A stretch of 64,000 bases of DNA from an uncultured Bacilli bacterium (GTDB lineage: Bacteria > Bacillota_I > Bacilli_A > RF39 > UBA660). Within the stretch, counting starts at the first letter, position 1; each line of letters starts with the position of its first letter. Positions 33,070-40,623 of the stretch are shown piece by piece. The position numbers and the translations under genes are program-made. The notes beneath the pieces are model-generated. The model was not told the DNA's origin, did not search any database, and saw only the letters and a program-made list of their open reading frames with translations. Where the stretch lies: contig CAKOSZ010000002.1 of assembly GCA_934119955.1 (NCBI GenBank), positions 1 through 64,000 of the forward strand. Reading direction: 5' to 3'.

Positions 33070-35136
33070 ATGAGAAAAATTACATATGTTAAACAAACAG
33101 ATTTACGAGATTGTGGGGTATCCTGCTTACTTGCTATTACCAAATATTATGGTGGATATGCAACAAGAGAATATTTACGTGAAATTACTAAGACAACAAG
33201 AGAGGGGGTTAATATATATTCCTTAAAAGAAGGAAGTAAAGTCTTAGGTTTTGAAGCGGTAGCAGTAAAGGGGAATATTTTAAATATGAAATTAAAAGTT
33301 CCATTTATAGCACATGTTGTAAAAAATAATCTTGGTCATTTTATTGTTATTATGAGTATTAAAGAAAAAAGTATTACTATTATGGATCCTAGTAGTGGTA
33401 TTAAAAATATAACTTATGATGAATGGAATAATATTACAACTAATGTTTACTTGGAATTAAAACCAGTTACTAAAATTTTAAAACAAGAAAAAACTAATTC
33501 TTTAAAAAATTTATTAGTACCAATTATTAAAAGATATAAAATATTAATTATAATTTTATTTATCCTATCACTTATCTATACCTTAACAAATGTTTTAATA
33601 TCATATCAGTTAAAATTCTTTATTGAATTACTTGATAATAGAAATATTAATATATTAAAAACAATATTTATATTTTTAATACTTGTAAATATACTAAAAG
33701 AATTATCTAATTTGTTTAAAAATAATTTACTTAATTATATAAACCATACTCTTGATAAAACCTTGTTTAAAGACATATATAATCATATCATTAAACTTCC
33801 ATATTTATATTTTAAAAATCGTACAAAAGGAGATATAACAACTAGAATACAAGATGTATTTACTATAAGAGATTTTATAAGTAATTTAATTGTTTTAATA
33901 ACATCATTAGTTTTAATGATTACTACATTTATCTTTATGTTAAAAATAAATGTAAAATTAACTATAATTTGTTTAATTTTAACAATTGTATACATAAGTG
34001 TTATTTATCTTTATAATAATTATTTAAGTAAAAAAATTAAAGAATTAAAAGATGAAGAAATAATTGTAAATAATCATATTATAGAATCAGTTTCATCTAT
34101 TAATACCATTAAAAGTATGCAAATAGAAAATAAATTAACTGATAGTTTACTAAGTAAATATAAATTATTACAAGATGTAAGTTTTGATTTATATCAAAAA
34201 AATAATCAAAGTAATTTCTTTAAAAATTTAATTTATGGTTTTTGTTTATTAATAATAATTTATTTAGGTATTAAAGAAGTTTTAAATAATAATTTATCAC
34301 TTTCTAGTTTACTTGTTTATCATAGTTTATTATCATTTTATTTTGAACCAATTCAAAATTTAGCATCTATTTCTATGACTTTTAAAGAAGCAAGTGTATC
34401 TTTTATTAGAATTAATGAGTTATTCAGTGTTAAAGAAGAATTAATAGAACCTGATAATAAAACCATAAATCATCATTTAAAAGGAAATATAAAAGTTAAT
34501 AATTTAATATATTCTTATAATGGAGTAGAAAACATAATTAAATGTAATAATTTAGATATTAAAGAAGGAAATAAAGTTTTAGTCTATGGCAAAAGTGGTT
34601 GTGGTAAATCTACTTTAATGAAATTATTGGTTAAATATATTAAAGATTATTCAGGAAGTATTTTAATAGATGATAGAGATTTAATGACTTATAATATTTT
34701 TGATATTAGAAGAAAAATAACTTTTGTATCTCAACAAGAAGTACTATATACTGATACTATCTATAATAATATAGTTTTAGATAATAATATTTCTTATCCT
34801 GAATATTTAGAAATTATTAAATTAACAGGTGTTGATAATATTATTAAAAGAAGTATTTTAAAAGATGATATGTTAATTGAAAATAATGGTTCTAATTTAT
34901 CAGGTGGAGAGGTTCAAAGAATAATTCTTGCTAGATCTTTATGTAAAAAAAGTGATATTTATATATTTGATGAATCTTTAAGTGCTATTGATATTCAAAG
35001 TGAAAGAAAAATTATGGAGAATTTATTTAGTTATTTAAATAATAAAACAGTTATAGTAATAAGTCATAGATTTAATAATCGAGATTTATACCAACAATTT
35101 GTTTGTATGCAAAAAGGAGTAGTATATGATTATTAG
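33070..35136 (+). CDS. Peptidase-containing ABC exporter for double-glycine peptides (PCAT)
   Basis: PCAT transporters cleave leader peptides after Gly-Gly and export the mature bacteriocin. The 688-residue protein starts with a C39 peptidase domain: catalytic Cys15 in QTDLRDCGVSCL, His90 in NLGHFIVI, Asp106 in IMDPSSG. Six transmembrane segments (about 150-435) and an ATPase domain follow, with Walker A GKSGCGKST, signature LSGGEVQR and Walker B IYIFDESLSAID. All catalytic residues are present. The ATG at 33070 follows GGAGGG; an in-frame GTG at 33064 overlaps that site. Four genes follow closely, including two encoding Gly-Gly-leader peptides, so its substrates are probably encoded next door. 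Confidence 0.92.
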   Translation: MRKITYVKQTDLRDCGVSCLLAITKYYGGYATREYLREITKTTREGVNIYSLKEGSKVLGFEAVAVKGNILNMKLKVPFIAHVVKNNLGHFIVIMSIKEKSITIMDPSSGIKNITYDEWNNITTNVYLELKPVTKILKQEKTNSLKNLLVPIIKRYKILIIILFILSLIYTLTNVLISYQLKFFIELLDNRNINILKTIFIFLILVNILKELSNLFKNNLLNYINHTLDKTLFKDIYNHIIKLPYLYFKNRTKGDITTRIQDVFTIRDFISNLIVLITSLVLMITTFIFMLKINVKLTIICLILTIVYISVIYLYNNYLSKKIKELKDEEIIVNNHIIESVSSINTIKSMQIENKLTDSLLSKYKLLQDVSFDLYQKNNQSNFFKNLIYGFCLLIIIYLGIKEVLNNNLSLSSLLVYHSLLSFYFEPIQNLASISMTFKEASVSFIRINELFSVKEELIEPDNKTINHHLKGNIKVNNLIYSYNGVENIIKCNNLDIKEGNKVLVYGKSGCGKSTLMKLLVKYIKDYSGSILIDDRDLMTYNIFDIRRKITFVSQQEVLYTDTIYNNIVLDNNISYPEYLEIIKLTGVDNIIKRSILKDDMLIENNGSNLSGGEVQRIILARSLCKKSDIYIFDESLSAIDIQSERKIMENLFSYLNNKTVIVISHRFNNRDLYQQFVCMQKGVVYDY

Positions 35137-35527
35137 TTGTTTTGATAAATTTAGTTTAAAAATAAAATTTAAAGAATTTATGTATGTATTTTTAATTATA
35201 ATTATGTTATTTATAATTACTTTAAACTTATTTAATATTAAAAATAGATATGAAAGTACTATGAAATTTAATTTATTAAGTAATAATATATTGGAGTTAA
35301 ATAAAGTAGATTTAATTGATTTAAAAAGAATTAGTAACTGTAAAAAAGTAATAATAGATAACAATTATTTTAATTTTAATCTAATAGATATAAAAGAGAA
35401 TAAAACTAACTATCTAGTTAAAATTGAAGTATTAAATCTTGATAAAGTTAATTCTTATCAAGTAACATTTCTTGAAAAAGAAGAAAATTTACTTAAATTT
35501 ATAATAAGAAATATGAAAGGAGAATAA
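35126..35527 (+). CDS. Small membrane-anchored bacteriocin secretion accessory protein (133 aa)
   Basis: The 133-residue protein has a short basic N-terminus, one hydrophobic helix (about 19-38) and a soluble, beta-rich extracytoplasmic part. Its position between a PCAT exporter and Gly-Gly peptides is where membrane-fusion (HlyD/LcnD-type) accessory proteins usually lie. However, it is much shorter than those (about 400 aa) and shows no lipoyl-hairpin coiled coil, so it may be a reduced accessory or a different helper. The ATG overlaps the exporter end by 11 bases and has AGGAG upstream, indicating translational coupling. Confidence 0.6.
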   Translation: MIISCFDKFSLKIKFKEFMYVFLIIIMLFIITLNLFNIKNRYESTMKFNLLSNNILELNKVDLIDLKRISNCKKVIIDNNYFNFNLIDIKENKTNYLVKIEVLNLDKVNSYQVTFLEKEENLLKFIIRNMKGE

Positions 35528-35530
35528 AAT

Positions 35531-35677
35531 ATGCAAAAATTAAGTATTAAAGAAATGAAAAATATAAATGGAGGGGGAGTATCAGGAGTAATTGCTGCTA
35601 TATTTGGAATTGGTTCATTTATAGCCTTTCTTGCTGGGGTTTTAGATGGTTATACTAGACCTATTAGATGTAATTAG
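35531..35677 (+). CDS. Double-glycine-leader bacteriocin precursor, peptide 1 (48 aa)
   Basis: The 48-residue peptide has a textbook class II leader, MQKLSIKEMKNINGG (15 residues, with L-S-x-x-E-M and hydrophobic positions before Gly-Gly). The predicted 33-residue core is hydrophobic and glycine-rich: GVSGVIAAIFGIGSF begins it and it ends GYTRPIRCN. Two GxxxG-like spacings are present (GVSGV and GIGSFIAFLAG). The ATG follows AGGAGAATAAAAT and lies 3 bases after the accessory gene. A single Cys sits next to last. Together with the PCAT exporter this is strong evidence for a secreted bacteriocin or signalling peptide. Sequence novelty was not tested. Confidence 0.88.
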   Translation: MQKLSIKEMKNINGGGVSGVIAAIFGIGSFIAFLAGVLDGYTRPIRCN

Positions 35678-35685
35678 GAGGTTTT

Positions 35686-35856
35686 ATGGAAAAATTAAGT
35701 ATTATAGAAATGAAAAAGATAAAGGGAGGATTAACTTTATCAGGGGCTTTAATTAGTGCTTTTAAAGGATATTACACGGTTTTAAGAGAAATAGGTCAAT
35801 ATTTTGGCAGTGGTATTAGAAGAATTACAAGTGGTTCATATTGTTCTGTGAGGTAA
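35686..35856 (+). CDS. Double-glycine-leader bacteriocin precursor, peptide 2 (56 aa)
   Basis: The leader MEKLSIIEMKKIKGG is nearly identical to that of peptide 1, so both should be cut by the same C39 peptidase. The predicted 41-residue core starts LTLSGALISAFKGYY, has an IGQYFGSGIRR segment and ends SGSYCSVR, with net positive charge and one Cys four residues from the end. The ATG at 35686 follows AGGAGG that overlaps the peptide 1 stop. Paired unlike cores behind like leaders are typical of two-peptide (class IIb) bacteriocins, which is my inference here. Confidence 0.87.
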   Translation: MEKLSIIEMKKIKGGLTLSGALISAFKGYYTVLREIGQYFGSGIRRITSGSYCSVR

Positions 35857-35859
35857 TTT

Positions 35860-36027
35860 ATGAGTTTAAAATTGAAAAATATTTTTCTTAGTTATATCTT
35901 ACCAATTGCTAGTTTAGTTTTAATGATGATGTTTTCAAAAGTTATGTTTATGTTTCTTTTTCAAATAGGTAGACAGTATGGTTCATTTTTAAGAAATATG
36001 TTTGAATTTAGTTGTAATTTAGTCTAA
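35860..36027 (+). CDS. Small hydrophobic protein, candidate bacteriocin immunity protein (55 aa)
   Basis: The 55-residue protein has no Gly-Gly leader. It has one long hydrophobic stretch (about 8-35, with an LVLMMMF core) and a polar C-terminus, QIGRQYGSFLRNMFEFSCNLV minus its first residue. The ATG follows GTGAGGTAA overlapping the peptide 2 stop. Small membrane proteins in this position are usually immunity proteins. Oddly, its C-terminus resembles that of peptide 2 (IG.QY.GS..R......C), so it may be a decayed or leaderless third peptide. The operon appears to end after it, though I see no strong terminator before rpsU. Confidence 0.65.
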   Translation: MSLKLKNIFLSYILPIASLVLMMMFSKVMFMFLFQIGRQYGSFLRNMFEFSCNLV

Positions 36028-36146
36028 AATGTAACTTTAATAAAAAAAAACATATAATAATTTAGAAAAAGTTAAAAATTATGTTGAATTTTGTTTTAAA
36101 GTTTGATATAATCTATTTGATTTTAAAACGAAGGGAGGGAATGAGA

Positions 36147-36341
36147 ATGACACATGTTGCTGTTAGAAACGGTAATCTAGATGGGGCTTTAAGAAAGTTT
36201 AAACAAAAAGTTGCACGAGATGGTATCCCTTCTGAATTCAAAAAAAGAGAAGCATATGATAAACCAGGCGTAAAAAGACGTGAAGCTAAAAAAGCAGGTA
36301 TAAAGAATGCTCGTAAACGTGAAAGAAATAACAGAGACTAG
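36147..36341 (+). CDS. rpsU: 30S ribosomal protein S21
   Basis: S21 is a small basic protein of the 30S subunit involved in mRNA engagement. The 64-residue product has the family pattern VRNGNLDGALRKFKQKV, a FKKREAYDKPGVKRREAKKA middle and an Arg/Lys-rich end. I chose ATG 36147, which has AGGGAGGG at proper spacing; the ATG at 36141 abuts that site. A terminator overlaps its stop codon. It lies away from dnaG-rpoD. Confidence 0.95.
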   Translation: MTHVAVRNGNLDGALRKFKQKVARDGIPSEFKKREAYDKPGVKRREAKKAGIKNARKRERNNRD

Positions 36342-36356
36342 TTTCTAGTCTCTTTT
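36333..36356 (+). terminator. Terminator of rpsU
   Basis: AGAGACTAG (36333-36341) and CTAGTCTCT (36345-36353) form a perfect 9-bp stem with a TTT loop and trailing T residues. Confidence 0.9.
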
Positions 36357-36409
36357 TCAATTATTGTTTTTTAATTTTAAAAATATATTATAATATTAAA
36401 GGAGGACTA

Positions 36410-37813
36410 ATGAAAATAAAAAATTTAGGACAAGTATTTACCCCAATAAACATAGTTAAGGATGTACTAGATGCTGCTGGTTATTCTGGGGAAGTTATTC
36501 TTAATAAACATGTTATTGATAATAGTTGTGGAGATGGAGCCTTTTTAGTTGAAATAATAAATAGATATATAGATGCTTACTATGAAAAATATAATATACT
36601 TACTAATATTTCAGATGATTTAAAAAAATATATTCACGGAATTGAAATAGATCAAGAAATATATGATATGTGTATTAAAAACTTAAATAATTTATTAGAT
36701 AGTAGAAATATAAAAAAAGTTAAATTAGATATTTTAAATAAAGATGCCTTAGGTGTTATAAAATATAATCACAAAATGGACTTTGTTTTAGGTAATCCTC
36801 CTTATGTAAGAGTTCATAATTTAAGTAGTCAGTATGAAAATGTAAAAAAATATTCATTTTGTAATACAGGAATGACTGATTTATATATTGTGTTTTATGA
36901 AATAGGTCTTAAAATGCTAAACGAAAAAGGGGTTTTATGTTATATTACACCAAATTCCTTTTATAATAGTTTAGCAGGAAGAAAATTAAGAGAATATTTA
37001 GAAGACAAAAAAAACTTAGAATTAATAATGGATTTAGGTCACTATCAACCATTTAGTGTTACAACTTATACTACTATTTGTAAAATAGTTAATAATCAAA
37101 AATTTCTTGGTTGTAAATATTATAAATATAATACTAAAACAGGAACCAAAGAATTTATTGATTTAATAGAATATAAAAATTTATTTGTAAACAATAATAT
37201 AATTTTAGATAATGATTTAAAATATATTAAAATTTTAAACTATGAATTAAAAAAGGATTTAAAAGTAGTTGTAAAAAATGGTTTTGCTACTTTAAATGAT
37301 AAAGTATTTATTCAAGATGAGTTTCCTTTTAAGGGAAATCAAATAGATGTTATAAAGGGTTCTACTAATGAAATTAAAAAATGTATTTATCCTTATGATA
37401 AAGAGGGAAAATTAATTCCATTTGAAAGACTAGATAAAAATGTGCAAGAATACCTAGAAAATCATAAAAAAGATTTGATAAAAGAAAATTCTAAGAAAGA
37501 TTCAGTTTGGTATGCCTTTGGTAGATCACAAGGTATAAATGATGTGAAATTAAATAAAATATCAATTAATACAACTATTAAAGATCTTAAATCAATTAAA
37601 TTAAATGAAGTACCTGCTAATAAAGGTGTTTATAGTTCCCTATATTTGTTAACTGATGTTTCATTTGAAAAAATTAAATCTCTCATTTATAGAGATGATT
37701 TTATTGAATATTTAAAGATATTAAATAAATGTAAAAGTGGAGGATATTTTACTTTATCTTCAAAAGATTTAGCAAAATATTTAAATTATTATTTGGAGGA
37801 AGAAAATGAATAA
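36410..37813 (+). CDS. Type II adenine-specific DNA methyltransferase
   Basis: This methylates adenine N6 within a recognition site, protecting DNA from the partner nuclease. The 467-residue protein has the SAM-binding motif I VIDNSCGDGAF (about 36-45), catalytic motif IV GNPPYVRV (about 127-134) and an N-terminal GQVFTP element typical of gamma-class enzymes. The C-terminal half, with SVWYAFGRSQGI, is the likely target-recognition domain. AGGAGG precedes the ATG. The adjacent gene overlaps by 8 bases and looks like the cognate endonuclease. The recognition sequence cannot be inferred. Confidence 0.88.
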   Translation: MKIKNLGQVFTPINIVKDVLDAAGYSGEVILNKHVIDNSCGDGAFLVEIINRYIDAYYEKYNILTNISDDLKKYIHGIEIDQEIYDMCIKNLNNLLDSRNIKKVKLDILNKDALGVIKYNHKMDFVLGNPPYVRVHNLSSQYENVKKYSFCNTGMTDLYIVFYEIGLKMLNEKGVLCYITPNSFYNSLAGRKLREYLEDKKNLELIMDLGHYQPFSVTTYTTICKIVNNQKFLGCKYYKYNTKTGTKEFIDLIEYKNLFVNNNIILDNDLKYIKILNYELKKDLKVVVKNGFATLNDKVFIQDEFPFKGNQIDVIKGSTNEIKKCIYPYDKEGKLIPFERLDKNVQEYLENHKKDLIKENSKKDSVWYAFGRSQGINDVKLNKISINTTIKDLKSIKLNEVPANKGVYSSLYLLTDVSFEKIKSLIYRDDFIEYLKILNKCKSGGYFTLSSKDLAKYLNYYLEEENE

Positions 37814-38510
37814 TGAAGATTTTTTAAAAGTTATAAAAAAATCATTTAATAAGTATTTAGAAACAGGTTCAAGGAGTAATTCTAAATTAAAAATATTACA
37901 TGGAGCAATTACAAGTGATTTAAACAAAAGACTAGAAAATTGTTATCAATTACATTCCTTAGGTTATAATGATGATAAAGAATTTAATATGAAGGGACGT
38001 TACATGGATAAAAAGGTTGATATTGCAATAAGTAACGATAAAGAAGTAATAGCAGGAATTGCTTTAAAGTTTATTATGCGAAATTATTCTCAAAATTCTA
38101 ACAATTATTTTGAGAATATGTTGGGTGAAACAGCAAATATCAGAACTATTGGTAAACCATATTTTCAAATAGTTATAATTCCCTCAAAAATTCCATATTT
38201 TAAAAACGATGGAGTACTTGATCATGTAGAAGTATTATCAGAGAATAACTTGAAAAAATATATTAAATTATCCCATGATAATGTTTTAGAATTTATGCAT
38301 ACACCTACTAAAACCTTGATTTATTTAATTGATATGCCTGAAATACCATTAGAAAAAATAAAAAACTATGATGATTATAAAAAATATTATCAAGAAAATG
38401 AGATAGAAATTTTAGAAAATAATACTAAGTATGATTTTGGTAATTCAGTTATATATAATGATTATAATAAATTTATTGAAAAAATTGTTCATTATATAAA
38501 ATATATGTAG
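37806..38510 (+). CDS. Probable type II restriction endonuclease partner
   Basis: The 234-residue protein is identified mainly by its place, overlapping the end of the methyltransferase gene. A PD-(D/E)xK-like arrangement is visible: VDIAI (Asp72) followed by GIALKF (Lys88), with a hydrophobic strand before each and Ala where the acidic residue usually lies. The following NSNNYFENMLGETANIR segment resembles a conserved stretch in some type II nucleases. No signal peptide or membrane segment. A weak AGGAAGA site precedes the ATG. Function is inferred and the catalytic triad is incomplete by eye. Confidence 0.65.
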   Translation: MNNEDFLKVIKKSFNKYLETGSRSNSKLKILHGAITSDLNKRLENCYQLHSLGYNDDKEFNMKGRYMDKKVDIAISNDKEVIAGIALKFIMRNYSQNSNNYFENMLGETANIRTIGKPYFQIVIIPSKIPYFKNDGVLDHVEVLSENNLKKYIKLSHDNVLEFMHTPTKTLIYLIDMPEIPLEKIKNYDDYKKYYQENEIEILENNTKYDFGNSVIYNDYNKFIEKIVHYIKYM

Positions 38511-38516
38511 GTGTTT

Positions 38517-38954
38517 ATGATAAAAGAAAAAACTTATATTGGCTGCTATGCAGTTGTAATTGAAAATGAAATGATTGCTTTAATAAAAAAAGCAAGAGGT
38601 GGTTATAAAGGTAAACTTGATTTACCAGGTGGTGGAATTGAATATAAAGAAATGCCTGATGTTACTTTAAAAAGAGAAATAAAGGAAGAACTAGGTGTTA
38701 ATATTAAAAGTTACAAACTATTAGATGTTACAAGTAATAATATAAAATGGAAAATGGCTGATAATTTATATGAAGATTTACATCATATAGGAATACTTTA
38801 TCAAGCAAGTATTATTGATAATGAATTAAAAAATTATCCAGATGGTCATGATTCAGATGGAGCAAATTGGTATAAAATAACTGATTTAAAAGAAGAAAAT
38901 TTAACTCCATTTTTAATTTTTTCTTTAAAAAAACTTGGATATAAATTAAAATAA
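38517..38954 (+). CDS. NUDIX hydrolase
   Basis: NUDIX enzymes hydrolyse nucleoside diphosphates linked to another moiety. In this 145-residue protein the Nudix box is complete: Gly39, five residues, Glu45, seven residues, then REIKEELG (53-60). The substrate is unknown. The ATG at 38517 has AGGTG upstream and begins 6 bases after the endonuclease gene, so it is probably co-transcribed with the restriction-modification pair; a GTG at 38511 is less likely. Confidence 0.85.
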   Translation: MIKEKTYIGCYAVVIENEMIALIKKARGGYKGKLDLPGGGIEYKEMPDVTLKREIKEELGVNIKSYKLLDVTSNNIKWKMADNLYEDLHHIGILYQASIIDNELKNYPDGHDSDGANWYKITDLKEENLTPFLIFSLKKLGYKLK

Positions 38955-39010
38955 TAAATCTTGCTTTTTAAAAAGAAATAATTTAAAATAAATAACTGAT
39001 TGAGGAAATT

Positions 39011-39697
39011 ATGGAAACAGTTTATAAAAACAATAAAACAAAACTAAGAAGTATTATGAAATATGGATATTATGGTTCTTTATCTAAAAACACAGGTTAT
39101 ATAGCAGGTACTATAACCTTAAAAAAGATAGATGATGAAATAGAAAATAAAAGAAAATTAAGACATGAAATATTAAAAAGATTTTATGATGATATTACTA
39201 ATAAATTACTTTCTAAAAAAATAACTGGTTTTAAAATGATAGTTGATTCTAGAAGAATTTGGAATAATGATTTTCTAAATTTTAAAATAGAAAAAAATGA
39301 TTTTATTGCTTATCCTAAGGTATCAATTGCTGGTATAGAAAAATCTTATAATGATGATATCAATGAGTGCTTAGAAATTATTTTTCCTTTTATAAAAGGA
39401 ATGTGTCAAATTCATAAAGAAATAGATTTATTAGAAAATAATTTCTATGATTCTGTATTAGTTAAATTAATGGGAAGCTTGAAACCAATTTTTAGTATTA
39501 GTGGTGATGGAATTAGTATTGTTCATGATGATGAATTAAAACAAAGTCAATATGAAGACTTGGTAAGATTTTTAGAAACTTATAAATATGAGATATTAAA
39601 TAATGTTACAATTTTTGATAATGAGTCACTTAATCCATATAGAACAGATTTAACCAAAAGGAAAGCACTTTCTATTTATAAAAGAGGTATGAAATGA
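39011..39697 (+). CDS. Hypothetical protein (228 aa)
   Basis: I do not recognise this family. The 228-residue protein is predicted soluble and mixed alpha/beta. Residues 1-60 are basic (KNNKTKLRSIMKYGYYGSLS), followed by a helix-rich middle and an acidic stretch SIVHDDELKQSQYEDLVRFL near the end. No membrane segment, signal peptide or metal motif was seen. GAGGAAATT precedes the ATG. It overlaps miaA by 4 bases, so it is expressed with it, but a role in tRNA modification does not follow from that alone. Confidence 0.6.
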   Translation: METVYKNNKTKLRSIMKYGYYGSLSKNTGYIAGTITLKKIDDEIENKRKLRHEILKRFYDDITNKLLSKKITGFKMIVDSRRIWNNDFLNFKIEKNDFIAYPKVSIAGIEKSYNDDINECLEIIFPFIKGMCQIHKEIDLLENNFYDSVLVKLMGSLKPIFSISGDGISIVHDDELKQSQYEDLVRFLETYKYEILNNVTIFDNESLNPYRTDLTKRKALSIYKRGMK

Positions 39698-40563
39698 AAT
39701 TAATAGTTATAATTGGTCCAACTGGGGTTGGAAAAACAAAATTAAGTATTGCCCTTGCTAAAAAACTAGATGCTTATATAATAAATGGTGATAGTATGCA
39801 AGTATATAAAGGTTTAGATATTGGAACTGCTAAAATAAAAGAAAATGAAAAGATGGGAATAAAACATTTTCTTTTTGATATAGTAGAACCAACTGAAAAT
39901 TTTAATATCTATGAATATCAAAAACTAGGAAGAGAACTCCTTAATAAATTTATTAAAGAAAATAGAAATGTTATAATTGTAGGAGGGTCAGGTTTATATA
40001 TTAAAAGTTTATTATATGATTATAGATTTCAAGAAGAAGAAAAACTAAATGAATATAATGATTTAACAAATGAAGAAATTTTAGAAAAAATAAAAAAGAT
40101 ACATGATACAAATATTCATGTAAATAATCGAAAAAGATTAGTAAGAGAACTTAATAAAATAGAAAACAATAATAATATCAAAAGTGATATTTTTAAAAAA
40201 ATGTATGATTTTAAAGTTCTTGGTTTAACAACAGAGAGATGCCTTTTATATAAAATAGTAGATGATAGAGTTGATATGATGATTGCAGATGGCTTAATTG
40301 AAGAAGTAAAAAATTTATATGATAAAAATATTCGTTCTAAAAGTATTTTAACCGGGATTGGTTATAAAGAATTATATGATTACTTTGATAAAAAAGTATC
40401 TCTTGAAGAAGCAATTAATAATATTAAAAAGAATACTAGACATTTTATCAAAAGACAATATACTTTTTTTAATAGGCAAATGGATGTTGATTGGATTAAG
40501 GTAAACTTTACAAATTTTGATGAAACTATAAATGAGGTTTTACAAAAATTAGAAATAAATTAA
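39694..40563 (+). CDS. miaA: tRNA dimethylallyltransferase MiaA
   Basis: MiaA adds a dimethylallyl group to N6 of adenine 37 in tRNAs reading UNN codons. The 289-residue protein has the P-loop GPTGVGKTKLS (8-18), the INGDSMQVYKGLDIGTAK segment with conserved Asp and Gln, VGGSGLYIKSLL, and RHFIKRQYTFF near the C-terminus (variant of RRYAKRQ-TWFR). Length is slightly short of the usual 300-315. It overlaps the preceding unknown gene. Confidence 0.94.
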   Translation: MKLIVIIGPTGVGKTKLSIALAKKLDAYIINGDSMQVYKGLDIGTAKIKENEKMGIKHFLFDIVEPTENFNIYEYQKLGRELLNKFIKENRNVIIVGGSGLYIKSLLYDYRFQEEEKLNEYNDLTNEEILEKIKKIHDTNIHVNNRKRLVRELNKIENNNNIKSDIFKKMYDFKVLGLTTERCLLYKIVDDRVDMMIADGLIEEVKNLYDKNIRSKSILTGIGYKELYDYFDKKVSLEEAINNIKKNTRHFIKRQYTFFNRQMDVDWIKVNFTNFDETINEVLQKLEIN

Positions 40564-40623
40564 TATAATTAGTTTATTTTCTTTAAATTATGTTATACTT
40601 ATTATTGAATAGTAGGAGTAATT

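Noticed and set aside
35126..35527. Calling the 133-aa bacteriocin-operon protein a full HlyD-type membrane-fusion protein
   Set aside because: It is about a third of the usual length and lacks the coiled-coil and lipoyl halves; only a general accessory label is supported.
36028..36146. Additional short gene between the bacteriocin operon and rpsU
   Set aside because: The segment has no open frame of useful length with a ribosome-binding site; it appears to hold only the rpsU promoter and leader.
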